A program made the translations under genes and the position numbers. From positions 1 through 52,789 of the forward strand of contig JAIXQP010000013.1 of NCBI GenBank assembly GCA_027485675.1: a DNA stretch of 52,789 nucleotides, written 5' to 3'. Shown here piece after piece: positions 30,702 through 39,388 of the stretch (its first letter is position 1; every line of letters begins with the position of its first letter). Below the pieces are notes generated by a model. That model did no database searches. It saw only the letters and a program-made list of their open reading frames with translations, and was not told where the DNA came from. This DNA comes from Terriglobales bacterium (GTDB lineage: Bacteria; Acidobacteriota; Terriglobia; Bryobacterales; Bryobacteraceae).

Positions 30702-33700
30702 CTAGAGCTTCATAAGGAACGCCAGCCCGTACCACGGCGGCATGTTGTTATGAGCGATCGTTTGGCCCCAGGTATTCCCCCCCCAAGGGTCGGTGGTGCG
30801 AGAGATTTCCAATCCCTTGTTGTCGTAGTCGCTCTTGGCGCCCTGGCCAAAACCGTTTGAGACATCGATCGTACCGCCCGCTTCGCTAAAGAAGATATCG
30901 CCGTATCGATGCGAGTGGCTCGGAATATGTTCCCGACGGAGCTCTACCTCCGCTTCCCCTCCCGTGTTTCCGCTCCGGTCGGGGGACACGCCCATGACGA
31001 AGCGATTGATCAGATTTGGCGTTCTTACGCCGTTGTGTTCGTTGCCATCGCAGAGCGCCCAACCTTCCGGTATCTTGTCGGCCGCACCGCTCCACATGAT
31101 GATGGCGCCGCGCGGCACCAGATAGCCAGGCGTATCCTTTTGGCCGGGTTTGCTGGCGTAGCTGATACCGTTTCCGTCAATGGTCACCTCGCCGGGCTGG
31201 CCGGTGGCGACGTGCAACTTCTGGGTGGCGAGTTGGACCTGATCGGCGGCGATGGTGACCGTCCGCGGAGCGTTGACGCTGATCGTCACCGGCACATCGG
31301 CATCAGCCTTTTTGAGGTCGATCTTGTTGAAATTGCTGAGCGTCAGGTCACCCTTGGCGATGGTTTGTCCGGCCGCTGTCGCCAGCACATTGACGCGGCG
31401 CACCGGCACGCTAACGATCCCCGTGGGCCGCTCCCCGTGCCGTTTCTTCTTGCCGATGTTGAGGAACTCGATCCGCAACTCGCCCGCACCGGGCAAGCCA
31501 TGGCAGGTGAACGCGTCAAGCTTGAATTCCACAAAGGAATCGGCGGCACCGGACTCGCCCAGCCGTTTGGCGAACTTCGCTTCGATCACCAGGGCAAACG
31601 GCAGCGCGGCGCCGACGCCCCAACCAGTAGTGGATACGGTAAGGCCCTTGTTGATCGAGCCTTCATCTTCCGTGCGGAAGAGGGCGGTCGGCCGGTTGGA
31701 GTGCTCCGGTGGCGCTCCGTTGCCGTCGTTCACGCAGTCGATATAGAGCCGCAGTTGGCTCGTAGCGGAGATCTCCAACGGGAACGGACTCAGGTTGAAC
31801 ACGCGGATGGTCAGGTTATTGCGGGTCGTGCCATCGCAGAACACGGCGTCGTCACCAACGATGGCCGCGGAGAGTTCGACTAGTTCCCCTTCGGCGCCCG
31901 TCGACAGCGGATACAGGAGCGAGAGAGCGTGGACGCGGCTGCCTTCTAACGGATAGCGATCGCCGTAGCTCAAGTGGTAGCGAAGTTGAATGCGGGTGGT
32001 CCGGGCGCCGTTGGCGCGGTCCGGGCGAAGTCCGAGCAAGGGGATGCGTACGGTTTCGCCGGGCTTGAGTTCGGCGGCGGCAGCGGTGTGCAGCAGCAGC
32101 GTGTCGGTGGCGTCGGGTTCCGCGACATACGCGACGGTCCAGGCGCCGCCGGGGGAAGTCTTCTCCGGCGGGCCGGTCTTGATGTTTTTGGGGTCGTGAA
32201 GCGTGCCGGGGCGGAACCGCAGCTCAATGGCGTGGACGGCCTTGGGATCGGGCAGGGAGATGGTGTGGGCGCTGGTGTTACGTAGTTCGATGGTGAGGGA
32301 CTGATCCTTGTCCTCGAGCAGGAGGGCAGGCTCGTCGTCCGAGTTGCGGATGGCGAACTCCAGCGGAATAGGCCCGCTGGCGCCAACCGCGACAGGGCCC
32401 AGGTCGGCATCGATTTTGGCGGCGAGGAGACTTTCGAACGGCGCCGCCGGGTCGAAGTTTTCGGTCAACTCGATGCGTGCGATCGCTCCCTTGAATCCTA
32501 CGGTCGCATTGCTAAAGGGCACCAGGGGCTGCCCACCCACGGTAGCTTGCTCGCCATAGTACGGGATGGTTCCGTCGAAGGCCATCGAGTTATCGGGTTG
32601 CCCATTCAGGAAAAGCGCGGCTGTTTTTCCGTCGAACAGGACGGCGACATGAGTCCAGACACCGAACAGGGGAGGCCGTTGGGAGCGCAAGAAGAGGCCT
32701 TTAGCACCGCGATAGCAGGCGAAAATGATGCCTTTCGGTCCGGCATAGATGCCTGAATGCCTCTCGCCACCGCCCCAAGTGAAGATCGATGTTGGTTTGG
32801 AACTGAGGTCCGCCTCAATCTTGCACCAAAGAGTGAGTAGCAAGCGGCTGAAGCCGGGCTCGGAGGGTGCTGCAAAATCAATGCGAACGGCGTCGGATCC
32901 GTTATTGAATTGGGCGACTGAGCCTAGCAGGTCGTCCTGCGCAGACTGGACACCGCCGGTAATGACGGCCTTGATTGTTGGCGCGGTCGGGACCGCCTCG
33001 GAGGCGTCTAGCTCGGCAAGTTGGCCTTTAAGGGTCTTGATTTGGTCGGCGACCGGAGCCAGTTTGGCCTTCTCCATAAGCCACCAGTCTGCATATTCGT
33101 CGCTGGCAGGCTTGAATCTCCATCTAGTGTCGTAGTCTCTATTGTCTTTCCCAACTACGCTCGGATAACGGTGGTCCCACTCTCGGGTCGGTGCGAGCGC
33201 CAGGCGTGATCGATCGCTGATGATATAAAACGAATCCTCGGAAGCGGATTCTAAGCGCCATTTTCCGTTGCCGTCGTTGCCCGGTTCGTAATCAGCCATT
33301 ACGGCGGGAGTGCCTGGCTCGCTGGAGTTGTTCAAGATCTTCAACAACCCGTTAGAAACGTGCCTGATTGCGTAAGTGCCATCACTGAGTCGCTCAACTC
33401 GCCATTCCGTCGCGCTCTCGGACGGTCGGCCGACGACGGCGGAAAAGCCTACTTCGGTGGCTCCTCCCATCATGGGAAGCCCATCGGAAGTACTGTTGAT
33501 CGAATACAATCGGTGAGAAAAAGGCGGTGGTTCAAGCTGCTTGGACAACTCTGCAATCTGGGCGTTCAAGGTTGCACGCCGCGTTTTGGCCTCGTCGGAT
33601 GTCACCAAGGCTGGGACCAAATCAGGAGCCGAGAACACGACCGGCGTAGTAGACCCTGGCGTGCCCGGATCGAAATGGGCGAGCGGTAACGCAAGATGGC

Positions 33701-34757
33701 TGGGAGCCGCCGGCTTCAAAAAGCCGGGATAGTCCTTTTCAATCGTTTCCCGCAGCAACTTCGGGCTCAGCGCGATGCCGTCGTACATCGTGAACTTCGC
33801 AATCGTGACCTTGCTGTTCGGGCCGGGGCTGAGCCGCAGCGCCTCCGTTCCGTCGTAAACCAGCCTTCGTTCGCAGTTCGACTTTACGCCATAGAGTCGG
33901 CCGTTAAGGTAAATGCCGAGCGTGTTTCTCCCATCAATAATCAGTGCTACGTGCGTCCACCTTCCCTCAGATGGCGAAGGACCGTGGACGCTCTGCTCAA
34001 ACCCACGGGTGAAGGTTGAAGGAACCGTAAAGGTCAAAGGGGAGAGCGCCTGAGTAGCGGAACGGGCACTGCAATGCAAGGTCCAGCCCGCGTTATCGTC
34101 GTCACTGTTTGTTTCCAAGGACACGCTGTACCCACCACTCGCTTTGAGCCAAAAGCTCACGGAGCAACCTCGGAAGACCGGCTGTTCGCCTCGATCTTTG
34201 GGGTTCCGCTCGTGGAGGGCGACTTGGGGAATCGGCCATTTCTGAGAACCCTCCAGGCAGGCACCAAGGATAGGGTCGACCGGAGCGCCAGCGGAGGCTT
34301 GAACCGGCAGAACGATCCTGTTTGTCGCAGCCGACAGGCGGAGATCACTGTAAGCGGTCGGCACCCAGGCTCCCCCGGCTTCGACGAAGAGGCGAAGGAC
34401 AACGAGCTCCTTGGCAAGGTTGCCTGCCGGTGGTTCCAGGAAGTACCCGGAATCGAAGCTCGCAGGGTAGTCGCTGGGGGGCCAGTACAAAGCCAAAAGG
34501 ATGAAATCAGGTAAGTCGCTGCAAAGTTGGACGGTGCCGTCGAGTTGCTCCCTAAAAACGAAGCGACCGAATCCGATGCCGCCCATAGCGATTTCGACAT
34601 TGTTTCCAGGGCCATCGAGCAGTTGGAGATCGAAGATGTCGCCTGCGGTGGCTGGCCGGAGGAACGTGCCGCCAGCGTGATTAACGCGTGCCAGCCACTT
34701 GCCATCCGATGTTCCTCCGACTTGCTGGAACTTGACTTTAAACGATGAGGTCGACAT
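30702..34757 (-). CDS. Giant LamG/ricin-like protein with C-terminal phage tail-collar domain
   Basis: The 1351-residue protein starts after a strong AGGAG site. Visible parts: a trefoil-like N-terminal region (about 1-110), a LamG/concanavalin-like domain (about 190-330, WTHVALIIDGRNTLGIYLNGRLYG), a ricin-B-like region (about 405-555, repeated W-R-L/W-R-F motifs), a second LamG domain (about 640-800, WTHVAVLFDGKTAALFLNGQ), beta-rich modules, and a C-terminal tail-collar domain (about 1209-1351: GYLVPRGAIIMWSG, GWALCDG, TPNLINRFVMG, EAEVELRREHIPSHSH). Tail-collar domains end phage fibres and carry receptor-binding heads, so a binding or adhesion role is plausible. No signal peptide is seen. 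It is the last gene of its operon. Confidence 0.8.
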   Translation of the reverse strand: MSTSSFKVKFQQVGGTSDGKWLARVNHAGGTFLRPATAGDIFDLQLLDGPGNNVEIAMGGIGFGRFVFREQLDGTVQLCSDLPDFILLALYWPPSDYPASFDSGYFLEPPAGNLAKELVVLRLFVEAGGAWVPTAYSDLRLSAATNRIVLPVQASAGAPVDPILGACLEGSQKWPIPQVALHERNPKDRGEQPVFRGCSVSFWLKASGGYSVSLETNSDDDNAGWTLHCSARSATQALSPLTFTVPSTFTRGFEQSVHGPSPSEGRWTHVALIIDGRNTLGIYLNGRLYGVKSNCERRLVYDGTEALRLSPGPNSKVTIAKFTMYDGIALSPKLLRETIEKDYPGFLKPAAPSHLALPLAHFDPGTPGSTTPVVFSAPDLVPALVTSDEAKTRRATLNAQIAELSKQLEPPPFSHRLYSINSTSDGLPMMGGATEVGFSAVVGRPSESATEWRVERLSDGTYAIRHVSNGLLKILNNSSEPGTPAVMADYEPGNDGNGKWRLESASEDSFYIISDRSRLALAPTREWDHRYPSVVGKDNRDYDTRWRFKPASDEYADWWLMEKAKLAPVADQIKTLKGQLAELDASEAVPTAPTIKAVITGGVQSAQDDLLGSVAQFNNGSDAVRIDFAAPSEPGFSRLLLTLWCKIEADLSSKPTSIFTWGGGERHSGIYAGPKGIIFACYRGAKGLFLRSQRPPLFGVWTHVAVLFDGKTAALFLNGQPDNSMAFDGTIPYYGEQATVGGQPLVPFSNATVGFKGAIARIELTENFDPAAPFESLLAAKIDADLGPVAVGASGPIPLEFAIRNSDDEPALLLEDKDQSLTIELRNTSAHTISLPDPKAVHAIELRFRPGTLHDPKNIKTGPPEKTSPGGAWTVAYVAEPDATDTLLLHTAAAAELKPGETVRIPLLGLRPDRANGARTTRIQLRYHLSYGDRYPLEGSRVHALSLLYPLSTGAEGELVELSAAIVGDDAVFCDGTTRNNLTIRVFNLSPFPLEISATSQLRLYIDCVNDGNGAPPEHSNRPTALFRTEDEGSINKGLTVSTTGWGVGAALPFALVIEAKFAKRLGESGAADSFVEFKLDAFTCHGLPGAGELRIEFLNIGKKKRHGERPTGIVSVPVRRVNVLATAAGQTIAKGDLTLSNFNKIDLKKADADVPVTISVNAPRTVTIAADQVQLATQKLHVATGQPGEVTIDGNGISYASKPGQKDTPGYLVPRGAIIMWSGAADKIPEGWALCDGNEHNGVRTPNLINRFVMGVSPDRSGNTGGEAEVELRREHIPSHSHRYGDIFFSEAGGTIDVSNGFGQGAKSDYDNKGLEISRTTDPWGGNTWGQTIAHNNMPPWYGLAFLMKL

Positions 34758-34765
34758 GAGATCTC

Positions 34766-37700
34766 CTATGATTTCGACGGCGCTGCCGGCGGCAACGTCA
34801 AACTAAGCCAGCCCTCGCGCAGTTCACGGGGCGTAAAATCTGCTGTTCCCGGCGGATTGGCCAGCTTTCGCCCGGCCACTTCAAGTAACCGTTTGACGTC
34901 ACCCTTGGCCTCCTCCGGGATGGCCTTGGGATCGTCAGCCTTCAGATCCAAGGCCGCGCGGAGCGCCTCCAAATGCACCACCGCGCGCGTGGCATCACCC
35001 TCCACCGCACCCAGCACGCCGTTTGCCAGCAAGCGCCCCCAGATCACGAGACCACCAGGCGGACGGCTGTCGGGGAATGCCTTCAAAAACACGCTCTGCT
35101 CAATCAGCGGCTTCATCGGCAAGGTGAGAATCCCTTTGCCCTCCCGGGCAATCCACTGCCAGCTCATCCCGGGTTCCATACGCAACGGAATCTGCACATC
35201 GCCCGCGCCCGGCGTCAGCACCGGAGCGGTCGCCAAATAGAACTGCATTCGATTGATGGCCGGCAGAAACTGTTCCGGCGGAATCGAAATCCGCTTCGGG
35301 GGCAGAATGCCGGAGGTCGCATGCAGCGTCCCGCGAGGGTCAATGAGCACGATCATCGACAACGACTCCTCCAGGCTGATCCAGTGCACCGACTGAGCGT
35401 CGACGTCGCGCTTGCCCTTCACCCAGGCGGCCTGCGGAGCATGGAACATGGGGTCCACGGCGCCATCGGCACCCGTGAGCCAGTAGCCAACCACGCCGTC
35501 CCCCAGGCGATTCCGTTCGCCAATGCGGATCGGCATTTGCACCTTTTCAAATCCATCCGTCCGAGGGGCGTCGCCGCGGGCTTCGCTGGCCAGGTCGTAC
35601 ATACCTTGGCGCGTCGCCGGCGGCGTGGTGAGTTCAATCGAAGCCGCGATCCGCGTAACCGCCACCGGGCGGCTGAACAACAGCGCCCGCGCCTCTTCAC
35701 CTTGGATGGCATGCGGGTCGATGGTTTCGAGCGACGATTCAACGATGTCGACGAACTCTTCAATCGGGGTCTGCGCCCCCTCAGGGCGGTTCGGATCCGC
35801 CTTCTTCTTCGCGAGTTCGACGGCCACCGCCCGCAAGCTGGAGTTGTCGATATCCTCCGGCCGCAAGGGCGCCGTCGCCCCGGGAGCAAGGGTCCACAAT
35901 CCTTCGCGGCTAAGGCTGCCGAGCGCCACGCCCGCCTGACTGTAGAACAGAATCGACGAGTCGATATTGTCCGTGACGAGCCACCCGCAGATCGGCGAGC
36001 TGGCCGGGTGGGTGTTCCACTCCTGCTGGCCGGAATCGCCAGCCAGCCAACGGACGTTGAGACGCGCCGGTTGCAGCAAGCGTGGGGCCAGGTGCATCTT
36101 GTTCGTGCCGCGCAGGCGCACGGAGCGAGCCGGAAGCTCCCGCTGCGGGGCGATCTTCTGGACCTGTCCAAAGATGTCCACCATGCGGAGTTCACTGAGC
36201 TGGAGCTCGCCGTTGCAGATGGGCAGAAACGGGTTCAACGGCAGCGGGGCGCGTTGGATGTTCGCGCCGATCGCCGGGCGAATCACGTTCTCGTAAAAGT
36301 TGCGATAGTCGCTGAAGCCGACCGGATCCGCCACCGGCAGTTGCCAGCCGTTGGCGCGCATGAGCAAGCCGCTGTGGAAGCCGTCGAGCGATTGCGAAAT
36401 GGTGTCGCCCATTCGATTCAGATGCTGCCAGGCATCAATGGCGTCGGCTAGCGCATCAACACCAACGTTGCCCAGCATGTCCGTGTAGGGATCGTTCTCC
36501 TCACTCGCCGCTACGGGCTTCCACAGCGATTTCGCTTCGACGTAGGCGAGCAGTTTGCCGAGCGCGCCGGCTCCAACGCCGGGGATCGAAGCCAGCCGCA
36601 GCAGACTGTCGATCGGCGTAACGTCGCGCGCATCCAGGATGGCCGAGACTACGCTTTCAGAAAGCTGGATCGTGCCAGTCAACTGTTCGTCGCTAAGCGA
36701 GTTGGCCACCGCGGCGATCGACGTCGCGATCACCCCGCGGTCGGGCAGGCCATGGATCAGCGGGAACCATTGGCGCCCGCCGGTGGACCCGAAGTACTCC
36801 TTCCGCTCCGCCGCCTGCAGGAAGCGCGAAAACAGGTAAGCGGTTGCGGGGTCGGGCTTGTCGGCTGACGGGATCTGAAGCTCGGTGAGCTGATGGGCGG
36901 TGGCGGCTTTGCCCTTCACCTGTTCCCAATGCTTGGCATCGATTCGGGCGAGCGTCTCAGCGTCGCCGGATTGCGCCGCTTCGATGACGGCGCGCGCTAC
37001 CTTTCCCCCATCGGGAAGTCCGGCGCCGCCGCGGACGTTCCGCATGCGTTCGAGCGACCGGTTGGCCTCTTCGTTGTCGTGCTGATGGCGGAGGTCGAGG
37101 GCCCACTGCTTCATCGCGGCGGCCTGGGTGGGATCCAGCTTGCGCTCCGCATAGGGCGTCTTGCCGAACCAATCGGGCTTCGTCGACGGACCCGGTTGCG
37201 AAAGGCGATTGAGAATATAGGATTCCAGTCGGGCCCGCAGCGCCACGGCGCCATGGTCGCCGAGAACGGAGCGTCCAATCACGGTCCGCGCCTGCTTTTC
37301 CGAGATGCGCTCGAGCGGCGTCGAACGCAGTTCGTAACCGGTTTCGCTCAAGCTCCAATTGGCACGGATGTACTGGCTCGAGTAGTCGTGGGTGGTGCCG
37401 ACGCGATAGTTGCAACCGGTCAGCGCCGGGGCCAGCGAGACCTTCCATTCGAGCAGAAACGGCTTGGGCTGCGCTGCGCCAATGGGGGCGACCAGTCCAT
37501 CAAACAGACGGTTCGCATGAAGCGTTTCGACCCACGCGGGATCGGGCTCGGCAGCGAGGTCGATGGAAGATTCGACGATCCGGCAGAGGACGTTGCCGGC
37601 GGCATCATGCTTGGCGGTATCTCGCAGCCGGTGATGACCAAGGGCGGCGGCGCCGGGTCCGGAAAAAAGCAGGACGGGCTCATTGGCAATCCACGAGCGA

Positions 37701-39388
37701 GGTCCGGGAATCGACGCGGCTTCCCATTCTGCGACGCCTTCCACGGCGGCGTTCAGTTCGAGACGCAGCGCTACCGTGCGGGCTGCCAGAGTCTTGGCGG
37801 CCCAATCGGGAACAAGCTCACCGTTGGGGGCGGTCCACCGAATGGCTGATCCTTGCCGGCTTCCCTTCAGCACAACCGTCCGCGTGCGGGGCAGGCCGTA
37901 TTCCGGTACGAACACGAGGATCTCCCCGCTATCGACGGCGGTGGAGCAAATCTCGCCCACCCACATCTTGCTGGTGACCAGGTCGTCGGCCTTGCGCCGC
38001 AGATGTCTGGTCAGGTCATCGACGTCTAGGCTGACCTCGATGTGTCCCCGGAGACCGGTGGCGATCGCCGTCCCGTCATCGTCATGAGCGGTGTGGCTCA
38101 TGGTGCGATGCCAGTCGGAAAACAACTGGTCCTGATCGGCCCGAAGCGTGGCGCGCGCTCGGTCGTAAGCGCGCTGGGCGGAGTTCAGTTCGTTCACCAG
38201 CGTTGCGATGGGCGGAGGCAGCGTCGGCGAGCCGCCCTTGTCCTCCGGCTTACGGCGATTGCGCACCACGTAGAGCGGGCTGCCGGCGATCGGCCGGTAC
38301 GAGCGCTCATGACGGACAATCTCGAGGTCGGTGCCGATGTCCACTTCGCGTTGCGGCAAGCGTTCGGCCATGCAGATGGCGTCGAGGGTGTCCTCAATGC
38401 GGTCGCGCTCCCGTTCGACGCCTGGATCCTTGCGGCGTTCATGAGCGAGATCGTTCGCCACCAGTCCGGCCAGCGCTTCGATGGTGGAGGTGCCGATGGC
38501 CACCGTCAACTGGTCCAGCCGGCGCGGAGCCGTCGGCGTAAACTCGGAAGCGTTGACGCGGCCATAGCAAAGCAGACGCTCGGCGATTACGGGCGAACTC
38601 GAATCCTGCTTCCACGCATAGATGGTCGCGAGTTGACCCGGGTCGCCGGCCAAACGTTTCACCGGGTCATGATCCGCCGTCGAATACCAGCCGATGACTT
38701 CGTACCAATCGGTGGAAAGGATCTGCAGGCTAGGGTCATGCAGGCCGAACACACTGCGGCAATTCGGATAGAACGAGGCGAACGTGGTCTCGCCGAAGCC
38801 CGTGGCCGTGAGCCGTTCGCCAAACTCTTTGAGCCGCTGGACCGGTTTCGTCTGCGTCCACTTCGCCGGCAACTCCCGCTGCCGGCCCACGTAGCGCCAG
38901 GGCGGCGTGCCCGCTTCGCTGAGGAACTCGGGAATGCCGGTGGACGGGTTCACGCGCACCTGCCACGGCCATTGGGTCAGGCCTTGCTTCTGCTCGGGCG
39001 TGAGCGTTTCGTGGGCCGGCCAGACGTAGTCGCTCTCGACGATCCACGACGCGAGCCGGCGGTCGCCCCGGCAGCGGCTGACCAGCCAGCGATCCGGAAC
39101 GTCGTCGAACGCAACGCGGTTGCGGTCGCCGTTCGGGTGGCGGCCGGTGGTGAGCGCGGTGGGCAGGCTCCAGTGCAGGTGTACGCCGGGGGCTAGCGTG
39201 TTGCCCCCCAGGCTAAGGGGTGGGGACTGGATGGTCTCGCTCAGGAACGGATTCTGCGGATTGACCTCCTTCTTGTCGGCGGTCACGTATGGCAGATCGT
39301 CGAAGCGGATCAGCGGATTGGCGATGCTGATGGCGCGGGGCACGCAAAGCGCATGGACATCAATGGGAACAACAAGAAAGCGGCTCAT
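34766..39388 (-). CDS. Giant protein of unknown function (1540 residues)
   Basis: No known family is recognised with confidence. The N-terminus (MSRFLVVPIDVHALCVP) is followed by APGVHLHWSLPTALTTG and DRWLVSRCRGDRR, a pattern I associate with uncharacterised large proteins encoded near tail-fibre-like genes. Around residue 930 a helix-hairpin-helix-like stretch occurs (LLRLASIPGVGAGALGKLL). The protein is rich in Trp and charged residues, without a signal peptide or membrane helices, and appears cytosolic or exported by a non-Sec route. Its ATG overlaps the upstream stop as ATGA, and its stop overlaps the AGGAG site of the next gene, which implies coordinated expression with the collar protein. 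Confidence 0.75.
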   Translation of the reverse strand: MSRFLVVPIDVHALCVPRAISIANPLIRFDDLPYVTADKKEVNPQNPFLSETIQSPPLSLGGNTLAPGVHLHWSLPTALTTGRHPNGDRNRVAFDDVPDRWLVSRCRGDRRLASWIVESDYVWPAHETLTPEQKQGLTQWPWQVRVNPSTGIPEFLSEAGTPPWRYVGRQRELPAKWTQTKPVQRLKEFGERLTATGFGETTFASFYPNCRSVFGLHDPSLQILSTDWYEVIGWYSTADHDPVKRLAGDPGQLATIYAWKQDSSSPVIAERLLCYGRVNASEFTPTAPRRLDQLTVAIGTSTIEALAGLVANDLAHERRKDPGVERERDRIEDTLDAICMAERLPQREVDIGTDLEIVRHERSYRPIAGSPLYVVRNRRKPEDKGGSPTLPPPIATLVNELNSAQRAYDRARATLRADQDQLFSDWHRTMSHTAHDDDGTAIATGLRGHIEVSLDVDDLTRHLRRKADDLVTSKMWVGEICSTAVDSGEILVFVPEYGLPRTRTVVLKGSRQGSAIRWTAPNGELVPDWAAKTLAARTVALRLELNAAVEGVAEWEAASIPGPRSWIANEPVLLFSGPGAAALGHHRLRDTAKHDAAGNVLCRIVESSIDLAAEPDPAWVETLHANRLFDGLVAPIGAAQPKPFLLEWKVSLAPALTGCNYRVGTTHDYSSQYIRANWSLSETGYELRSTPLERISEKQARTVIGRSVLGDHGAVALRARLESYILNRLSQPGPSTKPDWFGKTPYAERKLDPTQAAAMKQWALDLRHQHDNEEANRSLERMRNVRGGAGLPDGGKVARAVIEAAQSGDAETLARIDAKHWEQVKGKAATAHQLTELQIPSADKPDPATAYLFSRFLQAAERKEYFGSTGGRQWFPLIHGLPDRGVIATSIAAVANSLSDEQLTGTIQLSESVVSAILDARDVTPIDSLLRLASIPGVGAGALGKLLAYVEAKSLWKPVAASEENDPYTDMLGNVGVDALADAIDAWQHLNRMGDTISQSLDGFHSGLLMRANGWQLPVADPVGFSDYRNFYENVIRPAIGANIQRAPLPLNPFLPICNGELQLSELRMVDIFGQVQKIAPQRELPARSVRLRGTNKMHLAPRLLQPARLNVRWLAGDSGQQEWNTHPASSPICGWLVTDNIDSSILFYSQAGVALGSLSREGLWTLAPGATAPLRPEDIDNSSLRAVAVELAKKKADPNRPEGAQTPIEEFVDIVESSLETIDPHAIQGEEARALLFSRPVAVTRIAASIELTTPPATRQGMYDLASEARGDAPRTDGFEKVQMPIRIGERNRLGDGVVGYWLTGADGAVDPMFHAPQAAWVKGKRDVDAQSVHWISLEESLSMIVLIDPRGTLHATSGILPPKRISIPPEQFLPAINRMQFYLATAPVLTPGAGDVQIPLRMEPGMSWQWIAREGKGILTLPMKPLIEQSVFLKAFPDSRPPGGLVIWGRLLANGVLGAVEGDATRAVVHLEALRAALDLKADDPKAIPEEAKGDVKRLLEVAGRKLANPPGTADFTPRELREGWLSLTLPPAAPSKS